Positions 32,476 to 41,137 are shown, counted from the stretch's first letter. The stretch: 64,000 nucleotides of DNA from Streptacidiphilus albus JL83 (GCF_000744705.1 NZ_JQML01000001.1:1798001-1862000); one strand, 5' to 3'. Notes: generated by a model not told the origin, from the letters alone. Made by a program: numbers and translations.

Positions 32476-34212
32476 CTACGGCATGACCGTCAGCGTGGTG
32501 GTGGTGCTGGTGGATCCCGTCCAACCCGTGGTGGTGGCGGTGGTGATGCGCCAGGCACCAGTGGCGGTGGCCTTCTCGTGGAAGAAGACGTTCCCGTAGA
32601 CGTTGGTGACGGCCTCGGCCCTGGTGGTCCAGGTGGAGCTGCCGGCGGGGCGGAACTGGAGCAGCGCCCAGGCGTTGCGGAGCGCGGGCCGGGCCGAGGT
32701 GCTCAGGCTGGTGCACTGGTCGAGGTGCCCGGAGAAGGTGACCACGGTGTTGCGGCGGGCCCGGGTGGTGGAGAGGCCGAGAGCGGTGGCCGTGGTGGGG
32801 ACGACGTCGATGTCCAGGACACTGTCGGAGGACAGGCCGTTGTCGGACTCGACCGCCACGTCGACCTCGTTGGTGCCGGTGATCATCGAGTACCAGCCGG
32901 GCCAGGAGGGCGTGCTCGGGTAGGTGCCACTGACCGAACTGCTGCCCGCACGGGAGCGGTCGACTATGAGCCAGTCGGCGAGCTTGCTGTAACCGTCGGG
33001 GGCGGTGACGACCGCGCGAAGGTTCACGTCGGTGCCGAGACCGACGACCAGAGGGCTCTTGACTCCCGCCCACTGCACGTTCAGCGGCAGGGCGACGGTG
33101 ATCGCCGACGTGGCCGTGCTGGTGTGACCGCGATTGTCGGTGAGGGTCACAGTGAGCCGGTGCTGTCCGTACGGGAGTTGCCGGGCAATCGTCCCGGTGC
33201 CGCCAACCTTGAGGAAGCATGACTGCGGGAGGCCCGTGGCGGTGGCCGGGGCGCTGTTCCACAGGGATCCGTCCACGGAGACGGATATCTGCTGGGGTGC
33301 GACGTACTGTGCACCGCTTCCGCAGCCCAAGGTGCTGGAACCGTATGCGTAGCTCACGCCCATGTTCGCCAGGGCGTCCGGTGCGATCGTGCCGGAGTAC
33401 AGGTTGAGCGTGGGTGCGTGGTCGATGACCAAGGTGAGCGGAACGGGGTCGCCGACGGTGCCGTTGCTGTCCACCGCCACGGCTTCGGCGGGATAGGCGC
33501 CGGAGGGGATGGCCTGGGTGTCAGCCGTGGTGCTCCAGCTCGTGCCGTCCGCAGAGGGAGTCAACTGCAGCGTGGGCCACGAGGGCTGCCCTGGGACCAG
33601 GATCTGAACGCTGCTGACGGTGGTGCCGTCGGGGGCGCCGGCGCCGGGAGCTGCGGTGGCCTGCACGGTCAGGGAGCTGTCCCCGACCAGGCCTACCGGG
33701 GTGCTCGGGCTCCACGGCGTGTTGGTGACAGGCACGACAGTGGTGGGGCGGTGATTGTTCACCAGGGCGTTCAGGTCGGCATGCGCCACCCCCACGGTGC
33801 CGGCGAACGCCAGCGCGACAAGGACTACGCCTCCGTCGTCCAGCGCCGGGAGCGCCAGGGGGCCGCTGCCGCCCTGGACCGGGGCGGTGGTGTTCAGGTC
33901 GGCGGTGACGGTGCAACTGGTGGCGCAGTCCGCAGGCAACGGAATTTGCTGGCGCAGCCGGACGGAAGGTGTCGTCCCGATGAACTGACCGGCGGTGAGC
34001 TGGATGAAGGTCACCGGGTCGGTGGCCGAGTTCTGCACGTTCAGGGTGACCTGGGTGTCACCGGTCAGGGTCTGGCCGGCGGTGATGTTCCCGAACGAGA
34101 CGCCGGCCTGGGCGGGCGCGTCGGCGAGGGCCGGGGACGCGGTGACGGCACAGCTGAGCAGGGAGGCCCCGAGGAGGGGGGCGAGTGCCTTCGTCGAGCG
34201 AAGGGGCGGCAT
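32476..34212 (-). CDS. large secreted Ig-like repeat protein
   Basis: 578 residues. Signal peptide about 1-34 (LAPLLGASLLSCAVTASPALADAPA). The rest is Thr/Ser/Val-rich beta-structure with several bacterial Ig-like stretches: NITAGQTLTGDTQVTLNVQNSATDPVTF near the start, DNRGHTSTATSAITVALPL, and a final domain ARRNTVVTFSGHLDQCTSLSTSARPALRNAWALLQFRPAGSSTWTTRAEAVTNVYGNVFFHEKATATGAWRI typical of secreted actinobacterial proteins. ATG at 34212 has GGAG upstream. No catalytic motif; possibly an adhesin or cell-surface protein. Confidence 0.78.
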   Translation of the reverse strand: MPPLRSTKALAPLLGASLLSCAVTASPALADAPAQAGVSFGNITAGQTLTGDTQVTLNVQNSATDPVTFIQLTAGQFIGTTPSVRLRQQIPLPADCATSCTVTADLNTTAPVQGGSGPLALPALDDGGVVLVALAFAGTVGVAHADLNALVNNHRPTTVVPVTNTPWSPSTPVGLVGDSSLTVQATAAPGAGAPDGTTVSSVQILVPGQPSWPTLQLTPSADGTSWSTTADTQAIPSGAYPAEAVAVDSNGTVGDPVPLTLVIDHAPTLNLYSGTIAPDALANMGVSYAYGSSTLGCGSGAQYVAPQQISVSVDGSLWNSAPATATGLPQSCFLKVGGTGTIARQLPYGQHRLTVTLTDNRGHTSTATSAITVALPLNVQWAGVKSPLVVGLGTDVNLRAVVTAPDGYSKLADWLIVDRSRAGSSSVSGTYPSTPSWPGWYSMITGTNEVDVAVESDNGLSSDSVLDIDVVPTTATALGLSTTRARRNTVVTFSGHLDQCTSLSTSARPALRNAWALLQFRPAGSSTWTTRAEAVTNVYGNVFFHEKATATGAWRITTATTTGWTGSTSTTTTLTVMP

Positions 34213-34307
34213 AGGTGATCTCCGTGGCAGGGATGTTGGGATGAGAGTACTGACTCCGAGCCCGTGAGCGACGGGCATATATCCCGCCCGTCGTTGTACC
34301 ACCACGA

Positions 34308-34457
34308 GTGCCTACCCGTCGCATCGCCTTCCCCATGCTCGCACCGGCCTTCGTGACCATCTTCCTGCTCCAGTTCGCCCAGATCCGGAACAACTTCACC
34401 CTGCGCCTGGCGACGCTCACAGGATTCATTAACTTCCGTTATTGGAAGGACACTTGA
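34308..34457 (+). CDS. possible 49-residue membrane peptide
   Basis: GTG at 34308 opens a short frame with strong G/C third-position bias: basic start VPTRRIAFPMLAPAFVTIFL, one hydrophobic helix, then QIRNNFTLRLATLTGF. No ribosome site. It may be a real small membrane protein or the remaining end of a lost gene. Confidence 0.3.
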   Translation: MPTRRIAFPMLAPAFVTIFLLQFAQIRNNFTLRLATLTGFINFRYWKDT

Positions 34458-34489
34458 CGGATGGAGCAGTGACATTTCCTTCTGAATAG

Positions 34490-34653
34490 GCCTGCTGGCA
34501 CCGACGCGCCCTGGTGTACCGGCCAAGCACGACGCAGGAGCAAGTACTGGTGAACTGATGATTACTCACTGTGCTGGTCACAGCACGGTTTACGTACCGC
34601 TGGGGCGGTTGACCCGGTGTTCCGCACCGGACATGACGGTGGCTTCCCAATGA
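34490..34653 (+). pseudogene. degenerate copy of small HTH gene
   Basis: Reads RRALVYRP, then after a one-base frame change HDAGASTGELMITHCAGHSTVYVPLGRL, which lines up with RRALAYRAEYDAGASISELMLTHRASYNTVYALLEL of the gene at 32177-32410. The frameshift and lost residues mark it as a decaying paralogue. Confidence 0.65.
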
Positions 34654-34846
34654 ACCATTCACGACGTCCAGGGCGACAGAGGGGGCACGCTCCGCGCTCT
34701 CTCCCGGCTCGCCCTGTGGCGTCGGGCCCCGAAAAGTCCTTGCAGCGTCAGGGCAGTGTCGATATCCCTGCACCGGTGGGTACTTCACCATGTTTGCGGA
34801 CTGCTATGTTCTCGCAAGATCCCCTCTCTGTAGAAGGAGCGCACGC

Positions 34847-35047
34847 ATGCTCAACGGTCTTCCTGAAATCTCGGTCACGCGCATCGCCGCCCTTGCGGCG
34901 GTCAGCGCAGGACTGATTGTCGGCGCGGCTGTGGCCATTGCTCCGGCCCCGACGACGGCCGAGGCCCGAGGCTGCCACATATCGGCCCTGGCGGCGGCTG
35001 AGCCCGCCCACTCCTCGGAGCTCTTCCGGCCGGCCGGTTGCTTCTAG
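34847..35047 (+). CDS. 66-residue peptide precursor, two cysteines
   Basis: MLNGLPEISVTRIAALAAV opens a hydrophobic segment to about residue 32, then APAPTTAEARG, and a C-terminal part CHISALAAAEPAHSSELFRP ending AGCF. AAGGAG lies 8 bases before the ATG. It may be a small exported disulfide peptide (cleavage after AEA) or a modified-peptide precursor with a 25-residue core bracketed by two cysteines. It precedes the PaaK-like gene by 109 bases on the same strand. Function unknown. Confidence 0.6.
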   Translation: MLNGLPEISVTRIAALAAVSAGLIVGAAVAIAPAPTTAEARGCHISALAAAEPAHSSELFRPAGCF

Positions 35048-35156
35048 CCTCCTGACGAGAAGTCATGTGATGAACAAGGACACCTGATGCGAGCCGTGCG
35101 ACCGCTGAAAGTCGCACGGCTCGCGTTCGGCTCCACCGGTCCCGAGGAGACGGCCC

Positions 35157-36398
35157 ATGCAGACCACCCTGACCGAGCAGCGCCTGATCGGTCTGGCCCG
35201 GACGCTGACCCGCGTCCGAGCGGACAGCCCGTTCTACCGGGGGCTGATCCCCGACGGGGACATCGGGCCCGACGACGCCCCCGGTCTGCTGCGGCAGCTG
35301 CCCTGGCTCGACCCGGCCGGCTGGGCCTCGGTCCGCGAGCAACTGCGCACCTCGACCTTCGACGGGATCGCCACCGGGTTCACCAACGGCACCTCCGGTA
35401 CCCCGAAGGCGTTCTACTCGACCGAGGCGGAGCGTGCGGCGCTGAGGTCCAGCCGTGTCGGCGACGGGCGTCGGCGGCTGCAGTTGGTCGGTTTCAACCA
35501 CGGGGCCGTGGTGGGTCTGGACCTGGCTGGAGAAGGAGACTTCGTCCCCCTGCTGTCGATGGCCTACTTCGACCTGGCGGCCGACCTCATCGCCAACGGC
35601 TCCGCCGACGGGAGTCGCATTCGCGTCCTGGCGGGTACGGCGCGGCAGATCAAGGATCTGACGCTGCACATGCAGCAGCGCTTCGGCGACATCTCCGGCT
35701 TCGGCATCGACTCGCTGGAGGTCGGGCGTGAGTTCCTCTCCCGTGGCTGGGAGTCCCGGCTACGCGAGTGGTGGGGTGCGGAGATCGACGTGGTCTACGG
35801 CTTCTCCGAGCTCCGTATGTGCAACGCGCTCAAGTGCCGGACCTGTGCACACCATCACTTCCCTCCGTCCTGCGTGGCCGAAGTCGTCGACCCGGCCGAT
35901 CCCGACCGCTATGTTCCGCTAGGCGGGCGCGGCAGCCTGCTGGTGACGGCGCTCTACCCCTACGTCGAGTTCGAGCCCCGGATCCGCTACCGGCCCGGCG
36001 ACCTGGTCCAACTCGCTGCGCAGGCCTGCCCGAAGTGGGGGGAGCCGGGGTTCCTCCCGTTGGGGCGGGAGGCGCACTGCGTGGCCTCCGGCGAGCAGGG
36101 CGGGTTCGTCACTACTGCGGACTGTGTGTCCACCTTCGCGGACCTGCCGCAGGTCGCGGTCAGTCCCCGCCATCTGTACCCCGATGCCGACCAGCGGCAC
36201 TACGAAGCGGGAAGCCCCCGCTTCAAGATCGTCGACGAGGCCGACGGCCCCGCCGTCCGGGTGGAGCTCCGCTTCGACCCGCAGGTCTGGCCGCAGGAGG
36301 CACAGGCCGTCGCCGACGCGGCCCGGAAGTCCCTTCCGGCGGGGGTCCGGGTGATCCTGCACGGCCCTGGCCAGCTCGAAGACGTGACCCTCGTCTAG
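35157..36398 (+). CDS. PaaK-like adenylate-forming enzyme
   Basis: 413 residues. ANL-type motifs: FTNGTSGTPK (residues 75-84, ATP-binding loop), VVYGFSE (212-218, aryl/acid-site region) and RIRYRPGD (275-282). A cysteine/histidine cluster MCNALKCRTCAHHHFPPSC (221-239) resembles the zinc-binding insert of PaaK/CapK-like enzymes. Related proteins activate aromatic or other carboxylic acids as AMP esters, sometimes in natural-product pathways. It is shorter than classical phenylacetate-CoA ligases (about 430-440). Start ATG at 35157 has GAGGAG 9 bases upstream. Neighbours are a short peptide gene and a methyltransferase gene. Substrate unknown. Confidence 0.8.
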   Translation: MQTTLTEQRLIGLARTLTRVRADSPFYRGLIPDGDIGPDDAPGLLRQLPWLDPAGWASVREQLRTSTFDGIATGFTNGTSGTPKAFYSTEAERAALRSSRVGDGRRRLQLVGFNHGAVVGLDLAGEGDFVPLLSMAYFDLAADLIANGSADGSRIRVLAGTARQIKDLTLHMQQRFGDISGFGIDSLEVGREFLSRGWESRLREWWGAEIDVVYGFSELRMCNALKCRTCAHHHFPPSCVAEVVDPADPDRYVPLGGRGSLLVTALYPYVEFEPRIRYRPGDLVQLAAQACPKWGEPGFLPLGREAHCVASGEQGGFVTTADCVSTFADLPQVAVSPRHLYPDADQRHYEAGSPRFKIVDEADGPAVRVELRFDPQVWPQEAQAVADAARKSLPAGVRVILHGPGQLEDVTLV

Positions 36399-36490
36399 GG
36401 AGCCCCCAGCACGGCGAGCCAACGCAAGCCGAGGCCCCGGCAGGAAATCGAGTGTGCGATCCATCCGTCCCTGTGCCAGTATCACCGGCC

Positions 36491-37264
36491 ATGACCGCAG
36501 AACGAGCTACCGCCCTCTTCGACCAAGTGGCCTCGGTGTACGACGAGGTGCTGCCGTTCTTCGCCGGGTTCGGCGAGCAGCACATGGAGTGGCTCGCCCC
36601 TGCTCCCGGCACCCGTGTCCTCGACCTGGGCGCCGGACGCGGCGCCCTGACCGGTGCCGCGCTCGCCCGTGGCTGCCAGGTGACGGCCGTGGACTGCGCC
36701 CCCGGCATGGTCGAGCGGATCGCGGCCCAGTACCCGGACGTCCACGGGACGCGGGTGATGGACGCTCATCGACTGGACTTTCCGGACAGCTCCTTCGATC
36801 TGGTCTGCGCCGGATTCGTCGTCCACCTGCTCGACGATCCGGCAGCGGCGGCCCAGGAGGTCCGTCGAGTCCTCGCCCCTGGCGGGGTGTTCTCCTTCTC
36901 CGTCCCCGGAGCCGTCGAGGACGCGCCGGAGTGGGAGTTCTACAGCGCCCTCTTCCGCGAGTTCCAGCCGCGGATACCCGCCGGCGAGGGACGCCTCAGC
37001 CGCCCCCTGGACGAGCAGCAGCTTCTCGTGACGGCCGGATTCACCGACGTCGGCGACACTGACATCGAGCAGCGTCTCCCGGTCCCCGACGCCGACACGT
37101 TCTGGAACTGGGCGCTCTCGCACGGCTCCCGCGCGTTCATCGACGCCCTCCCGGCGGACTCCCGATCCGAGTTCGAGGCCCGGGTGCGGGCGGAGCTGGC
37201 CATCATGGATCCGATCGTGTTCGCCTCCGGCGCCAGCCTCTGGCGCGGCACCTCGCCGGCCTGA
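36491..37264 (+). CDS. SAM-dependent methyltransferase
   Basis: 257 residues, class I Rossmann methyltransferase: motif I VLDLGAGRGALTG (residues 40-52), acidic motif II VTAVDC, DLVCAGFVVHLLDDPAAAAQEVRRVLAPGGVFSFSVP later. No ribosome site precedes ATG 36491, but CAGTAT lies 12 bases upstream, so a leaderless RNA is possible. It follows the PaaK-like gene by 92 bases and may act on the same product. Confidence 0.88.
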   Translation: MTAERATALFDQVASVYDEVLPFFAGFGEQHMEWLAPAPGTRVLDLGAGRGALTGAALARGCQVTAVDCAPGMVERIAAQYPDVHGTRVMDAHRLDFPDSSFDLVCAGFVVHLLDDPAAAAQEVRRVLAPGGVFSFSVPGAVEDAPEWEFYSALFREFQPRIPAGEGRLSRPLDEQQLLVTAGFTDVGDTDIEQRLPVPDADTFWNWALSHGSRAFIDALPADSRSEFEARVRAELAIMDPIVFASGASLWRGTSPA

Positions 37265-37337
37265 CCCGCGTCGGCGGCTGTCGGGCCGGAGGGCGGTCCG
37301 GTTTGCGGGGCACTGACCCGGACCGGCCGGTGGAGGG

Positions 37338-38147
37338 TCAGTGACCGACGGCGGCCTTGACCGCCTTCGTGGCGAAGTAGCCGGAGAGCCAGCCGGCGGT
37401 GGCGTCCGAGTGGTGCGGCGCCTCGACGAAGCCGGTGATGGCGAAGCCCGCCGCGATCTGGCCGCCGAGCTGCTCGGTGAGCGTGTGGCTGTACTCCACC
37501 GGCGCGTCGAGGCCCCACAGCCGTTCCCGCTCGGCGGGCTCCAGGTGGGTGAGGTCGCTGTAGGGCAGGCGGTGACGCACCACCAGCTCGCCGCGCGCCT
37601 CCAGGGGCTCGGCATCGAAGAGGTAGACGTCCGGGTTGAGGAAGCCGGACAGCAGCGTCCCGCCGGGGCGCAGCACGCGGTGGCACTCGCGCCAGACCGG
37701 CGCCGGCTCCGGGATGAACAGGTTGGAGACCGGGTGGACGATCAGGTCGAAGGAGGCGTCCGGGAACGCACTCAGGTCGCGCGCGTCACCGAGCACGGTG
37801 CGCAGATCGAGCCCCTCCCGCGCCGCGACCATCTCGTCCTGCGCCAACTGGCGGGGCGAGTTGTCGAAGACGGTCACCCGCGCGCCCGCCGCGGCCAGCA
37901 CCGGACCCTGCTGCCCGCCGCCGGAGGCGAGGCAGAGCACGTCGCGACCGGCGATGTCCGGCGGGAACCAGGTCGGGTCGACCGGCTCGTGTCCGATCAG
38001 GACGATGGACCACTGACCGGCCCGCGCCTTCGCGATCACCTCGGGGCCGACCGGGCGCGACCACTCGTTGCCCTGCTCCACCTCGCGGTCCCAGGCGAGG
38101 CGGTTGTGCGCGACGGGGTCGACGGGGTCGACGGGAGTCTGGCTCAT
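37338..38147 (-). CDS. SAM-dependent methyltransferase
   Basis: 269 residues. Begins SQTPVDPVDPVAHNRLAWDREV; motif I reads DVLCLASGGGQQGPVLAAAGARVTVFDNS (residues 88-116), followed by FDLIVHPVSNLFIPEPAPVWRECHRVLRPGGTLLSGF. This N-terminal pattern (HNRxAWD) is shared by Streptomyces ubiquinone-type methyltransferases of unknown substrate. ATG at 38147 is the one directly before this motif. It is divergent from the RHH regulator over a 120-base gap with paired palindromes, so it may be a regulator target. Confidence 0.88.
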   Translation of the reverse strand: MSQTPVDPVDPVAHNRLAWDREVEQGNEWSRPVGPEVIAKARAGQWSIVLIGHEPVDPTWFPPDIAGRDVLCLASGGGQQGPVLAAAGARVTVFDNSPRQLAQDEMVAAREGLDLRTVLGDARDLSAFPDASFDLIVHPVSNLFIPEPAPVWRECHRVLRPGGTLLSGFLNPDVYLFDAEPLEARGELVVRHRLPYSDLTHLEPAERERLWGLDAPVEYSHTLTEQLGGQIAAGFAITGFVEAPHHSDATAGWLSGYFATKAVKAAVGH

Positions 38148-38204
38148 GCGCCACACCCTAGTTGCTACGTCGAACAAGTGTCCGCAGATGGCCTGCTGCA
38201 GGGG

Positions 38205-38249
38205 TTGACGCATGCGACAAGCCCTCCTTAGGGTTGACGCATGCGACAA
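38205..38249. promoter_or_regulatory. two copies of palindromic operator TTGACGCATGCGACAA
   Basis: TTGACGCATGCGACAA occurs at 38205-38220 and, identically, at 38234-38249 (29 bp apart, near three helical turns). Each is a palindrome except for one position per arm. A weaker relative TTGCTACGTCGAACAA lies at 38162-38177. Together they fill the gap between a leftward methyltransferase gene and a rightward RHH gene. Confidence 0.7.
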
Positions 38250-38267
38250 CCTCTCCCGAGGGACACC

Positions 38268-38801
38268 ATGGGCACCACCCCGCCGCGCAATGCCGGCGGA
38301 CGCCCCGAGGTCGGCCCCAAGATCGATGTTCGCCTCCCGCTCGACACTCTCCGGCGTCTCGACGACCGGGCCGAAGCCGCCCGCAAGTCCCGCGCCGACA
38401 CGATTCGCTCACTTATCGACGACGGCCTCGACCACCCCCGTACTCTCGCGGAGCTCGCCGCCGAACGCCCCCTCGAACTCGTCGACCAGGTCGTCGACGG
38501 CGACCACTCCCACGGCGTCTCCGTCCACAGCAGCGGCCGCACGTTCTGGCTCTCCAGTTGCCCGGACGGGTGGATCCTCGCCCACAGCAGGAGTACGAGG
38601 CTCATCGCCGCCTTCCAGGGCGCGGCGCTCCTCGCCTTCCAGCACCTCCCCGTCAGCGAAGTGACTCCCCATCTGACCTCCGACGAGCCCGCCTTTCCCG
38701 CCCTGGTCGCCGCAGGACGGGCAATCCTCGACGACATCGGCGCACAGGAACGCCACCTGGCGCGGAACCTCGACGCCGTGCAATGGCCGCCCATCCTCTG
38801 A
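38268..38801 (+). CDS. ribbon-helix-helix regulator
   Basis: 177 residues. An N-terminal RHH domain (PKIDVRLPLDTLRRLDDRAEAARKSRADTIRSLIDDGL, residues 19-56) is followed by a 110-residue C-terminal domain (FWLSSCPDGWILAHSRSTRLIAAFQGAALLAFQHLPVSEV). The ATG at 38268 has GAGGG upstream; an earlier ATG lies inside the second operator copy and is unlikely. CopG/Arc-type proteins bind tandem palindromes as dimers of dimers, which fits the two operator copies 19-63 bases upstream, so autoregulation is likely. Another target may be the divergent methyltransferase gene. Confidence 0.78.
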   Translation: MGTTPPRNAGGRPEVGPKIDVRLPLDTLRRLDDRAEAARKSRADTIRSLIDDGLDHPRTLAELAAERPLELVDQVVDGDHSHGVSVHSSGRTFWLSSCPDGWILAHSRSTRLIAAFQGAALLAFQHLPVSEVTPHLTSDEPAFPALVAAGRAILDDIGAQERHLARNLDAVQWPPIL

Positions 38802-39089
38802 CCGGCGCCCTCCCGACATGACCAACGAGCGCGCTGTGGACACGACTTCACCGCGGAGGCCAGCCGCGGTACCCGCTGCCGGAGGGGCGCTGCTCGAAGT
38901 CGGGGCAGCGGAAAGCCTCCTGCACGAACCCGCTTCTCCGATCCCAGAGGGCGAACAGGTCCCGCTTGCCGGTGACAGACCGGTATGCGTTCTCGTGGTC
39001 GCGGAAGCATGCCATCGAGCCGCAGGGCGCGCACCGACGCTGCACTGTCCGTGCAGTCGGCCACGACGGCGGCCGGGCCGCTGCTCTCC

Positions 39090-39497
39090 CTACGGCGCTT
39101 CCCCCGCCGGGGTGTCGTCCTCGGCGTAGACGACCTCCAGCTCGAAACCCTGACTGTCGATCAGGTGCACGGCGCTGCCGGTGTCCACCCGCAGCGTCCA
39201 GTCCGCCGCCAGCGCGGCCTTCAGCACGGGCTCGCGCGCACCGCGCACGGCCAGGTGGTTCAGCCCGGCCCGGAGCCGGTCGTGGCCGCCGGGCCGCAGC
39301 GCCGGCGACTGCTCGATCACGACGTAGCTGCCGCCACCGCTCCGCCAGCTGCGCCCGCGCTCCCAGTTCTGGTACAGCCGGCAGCCGAGCGCCACCAGCA
39401 CCGGCCCCCACTGCCGCTCGGCGGTGGCGAGATCGTCCACCCACAGCTCGACGTGGTGGACGAAGGCTCCGCCCGGCTCCTGTCGGTCCTCACTCAT
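39090..39497 (-). CDS. VOC (glyoxalase-like) family protein
   Basis: 135 residues forming one vicinal-oxygen-chelate fold: FVHHVELWVDDLATAERQWGPVLVALG, GSYVVIEQSPAL, RAGLNHLAVRG, and HLIDSQGFELEVVYAED. Metal positions His (HHVEL), His (LNHLA) and Glu (FELEV) are all present. ATG at 39497 chosen by family start. Substrate unknown. The 288 bases to its right, 38802-39089, hold no supported gene. Confidence 0.85.
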   Translation of the reverse strand: MSEDRQEPGGAFVHHVELWVDDLATAERQWGPVLVALGCRLYQNWERGRSWRSGGGSYVVIEQSPALRPGGHDRLRAGLNHLAVRGAREPVLKAALAADWTLRVDTGSAVHLIDSQGFELEVVYAEDDTPAGEAP

Positions 39498-39599
39498 GGC
39501 GCCGATCCTCGCACGCAACCGCCCCGGGCACCCGTTGCGGCGTGCGGCCGCAGCGAGTGCCCGGGAGGTCCGAGGCCTTGTCGGCCCGGTGCCAGGCCC

Positions 39600-39872
39600 T
39601 CAGTCGGCCTGCCCACGGGCACCCTGCTTGACCCGCTCGACGGCCTGCTGATGGGCCTCGCGGGCGGCCGGCTCGTCGGCGACCGCCACCGGGCTCTCAG
39701 GGAAGGTGAACCAGTCCTGGGCACCGACGTACTGCACGGTGATATCGGCCCGGCCGTCGACCCAGGTGGTGTGCACGGTCAGTTCGCCGCTGATGGTTCC
39801 CCGCTCAACGGTCGGCACACCGCCTGGGCCGGAGATGATGCCGATCGTGGTCCACGTCGCCCATTGCTCCAC
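39600..39872 (-). CDS. hypothetical protein
   Basis: 90 residues from GTG at 39872, set by AGGAGG 5 bases upstream. VEQWATWTTIGIISGPGGVP and ISGELTVHTTWVDGRADITVQYVGAQDWFTFPE suggest a small beta-sheet domain with a helical tail. No family recognised. Confidence 0.6.
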   Translation of the reverse strand: MEQWATWTTIGIISGPGGVPTVERGTISGELTVHTTWVDGRADITVQYVGAQDWFTFPESPVAVADEPAAREAHQQAVERVKQGARGQAD

Positions 39873-40005
39873 GGGTGCCTCCTGCTCGGTACGGCCGAGC
39901 GCCCCTCGTGAGCCGCGGGCCCATGAGAGGCGGATTGCGTACTTACCCGGTCCACCATACAAGCGGACCCCGCTACTCCGCCGTTCGAGGCCGTGGCGCC
40001 TTGCG

Positions 40006-40070
40006 GCGCGCGATTCAGGCGCGCGACTCAGGCGCGCGACTCAGGCGCGCGACTCAGGCGCGCGACTCAG
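40006..40070. repeat. 13-bp tandem repeat, 5 copies
   Basis: Five units of GCGCGCGACTCAG (first unit with one change) end inside the stop codon of the next leftward gene. A 13-bp period is not a multiple of three, in keeping with its non-coding position. Confidence 0.9.
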
Positions 40071-40798
40071 GCACCGGCGACGACCGGCCAGTGACCGCCG
40101 GGGAAAGCGGTGCCGTCCTCGGCCTCGCCATGGATCGTGGAGAGCTGGCTGGCCTGGACACCGAGGAGGGCGGACAGGGTGCCTACGAGGGCGACTATCG
40201 CACCGAGGGTGAACGCGCCACTACTGAGCGAGGCCAGCAGGCCGACCGGAGCAGCCACGCCAGTGGCCGTAGCCGCTGCGGCCGCGATCTGCGACATGAC
40301 GAATTGGGCCACCAGGAGCAGCACCCCCGCATAGAAGGCCAGTCCTGAGACAGCGCATGTCTGGAGCGCCCCGGAGACCTTGTCCGAGGAGGCACCCAGC
40401 CGGGCAGCAGCAGCGGACTGCGGAGTGATCGCCGTGGTGTAGGCGGTGGCAGCGGCACCCTTCCAGTCGCCGGTGCTGCCGAGCGACGCCGGGTTGAGTT
40501 CGGCTGCGACGCCGGTGAAGATGCCGCGGGCACTCTCCCACTTGTAGGCCGTCTCCCAGAACATCACGGGGGCACCGAGTCCCTCGATCACCTCGTTCAA
40601 GAGGTTCATCGCCCAGTTGGCGAGCTCCCACAGCTTCTCACCCAAGTAGACGATCGACTCCGCCAGCCACGAGGGGATGTACCACTCATTGGCAAGCCGC
40701 AGGACCTCCGCCTGAACACTCTCCTGGTGCTTCGGGATCTCGGCCAGCTTCCCGGTGATCCGGTCCGAGATCTGGCTGTACTGTGTCGCGTCGAACAT
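40067..40798 (-). CDS. WXG-type protein with C-terminal membrane helices
   Basis: 243 residues. A helical N-terminal half (ISDRITGKLAEIPKHQESVQAEVLRLANEW, then GDWKGAAATAYTTAI, a W-x-G turn between helices) resembles large WXG100/LXG-like proteins of type VII secretion. The second half has two hydrophobic stretches (GLAFYAGVLLLVAQFVMSQIAAAAATA and GAFTLGAIVALVGTLSALLG). It ends with GGHWPVVAGA. It is last in a leftward group with a small WXG-like protein, a YbaB-like protein and a four-helix membrane protein. No secretion ATPase gene is nearby. Confidence 0.6.
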   Translation of the reverse strand: MFDATQYSQISDRITGKLAEIPKHQESVQAEVLRLANEWYIPSWLAESIVYLGEKLWELANWAMNLLNEVIEGLGAPVMFWETAYKWESARGIFTGVAAELNPASLGSTGDWKGAAATAYTTAITPQSAAAARLGASSDKVSGALQTCAVSGLAFYAGVLLLVAQFVMSQIAAAAATATGVAAPVGLLASLSSGAFTLGAIVALVGTLSALLGVQASQLSTIHGEAEDGTAFPGGHWPVVAGA

Positions 40799-40825
40799 GA
40801 TCGTCTCCCATTCATCAGTCCGGCG

Positions 40826-41137
40826 TCATTTCTGCAGAAGGCGGAAGGACGCGGCAGCGGCACCCTCTGTCTGTTCGTAGCCGGCTGCGGTCCTACGCAG
40901 CAGTCCGGCAATCCGCTCACACTCCGCCGCCCCCTCGCCCGCACGGCCCGCGATGACCTGGGAGACCTGGGTGTGCGCGTCGACCACGATCTGGAACACA
41001 CCCGCCTCGATCCGATTGAAGGCGAGGGCGGCGACAGTACTCTGGCCCTGCTCAAGGGCGTCGGACTCCTGCTGCCAGGTCTTGGCCTCATCGTCGAGCG
41101 TGTCGACGGTCACCTGGTAGCCAGTGGGCGTCGACAT
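40826..41137 (-). CDS. WXG100-like small helical protein
   Basis: 103 residues: MSTPTGYQVTVDTLDDEAKTWQQESDALEQGQSTVAALAFNRIEAGVFQIVVDAHTQVSQVIAGRAGEGAAECERIAGLLRRTAAGYEQTEGAAA. Two long helices and ~100-residue length fit ESX-type substrates, although the strict WXG is absent. ATG at 41137 shares a base with the upstream TGA (TGATG). Confidence 0.6.
   Translation of the reverse strand: MSTPTGYQVTVDTLDDEAKTWQQESDALEQGQSTVAALAFNRIEAGVFQIVVDAHTQVSQVIAGRAGEGAAECERIAGLLRRTAAGYEQTEGAAAASFRLLQK

Noticed and set aside
34429-34791. Leftward 120-codon frame with many Arg and Ser
   Set aside because: It overlaps the degenerate HTH copy on the other strand, lacks a ribosome site, and shows no codon bias.
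40006-40070. 13-bp repeats as a CRISPR array
   Set aside because: Units are directly adjacent without spacers.
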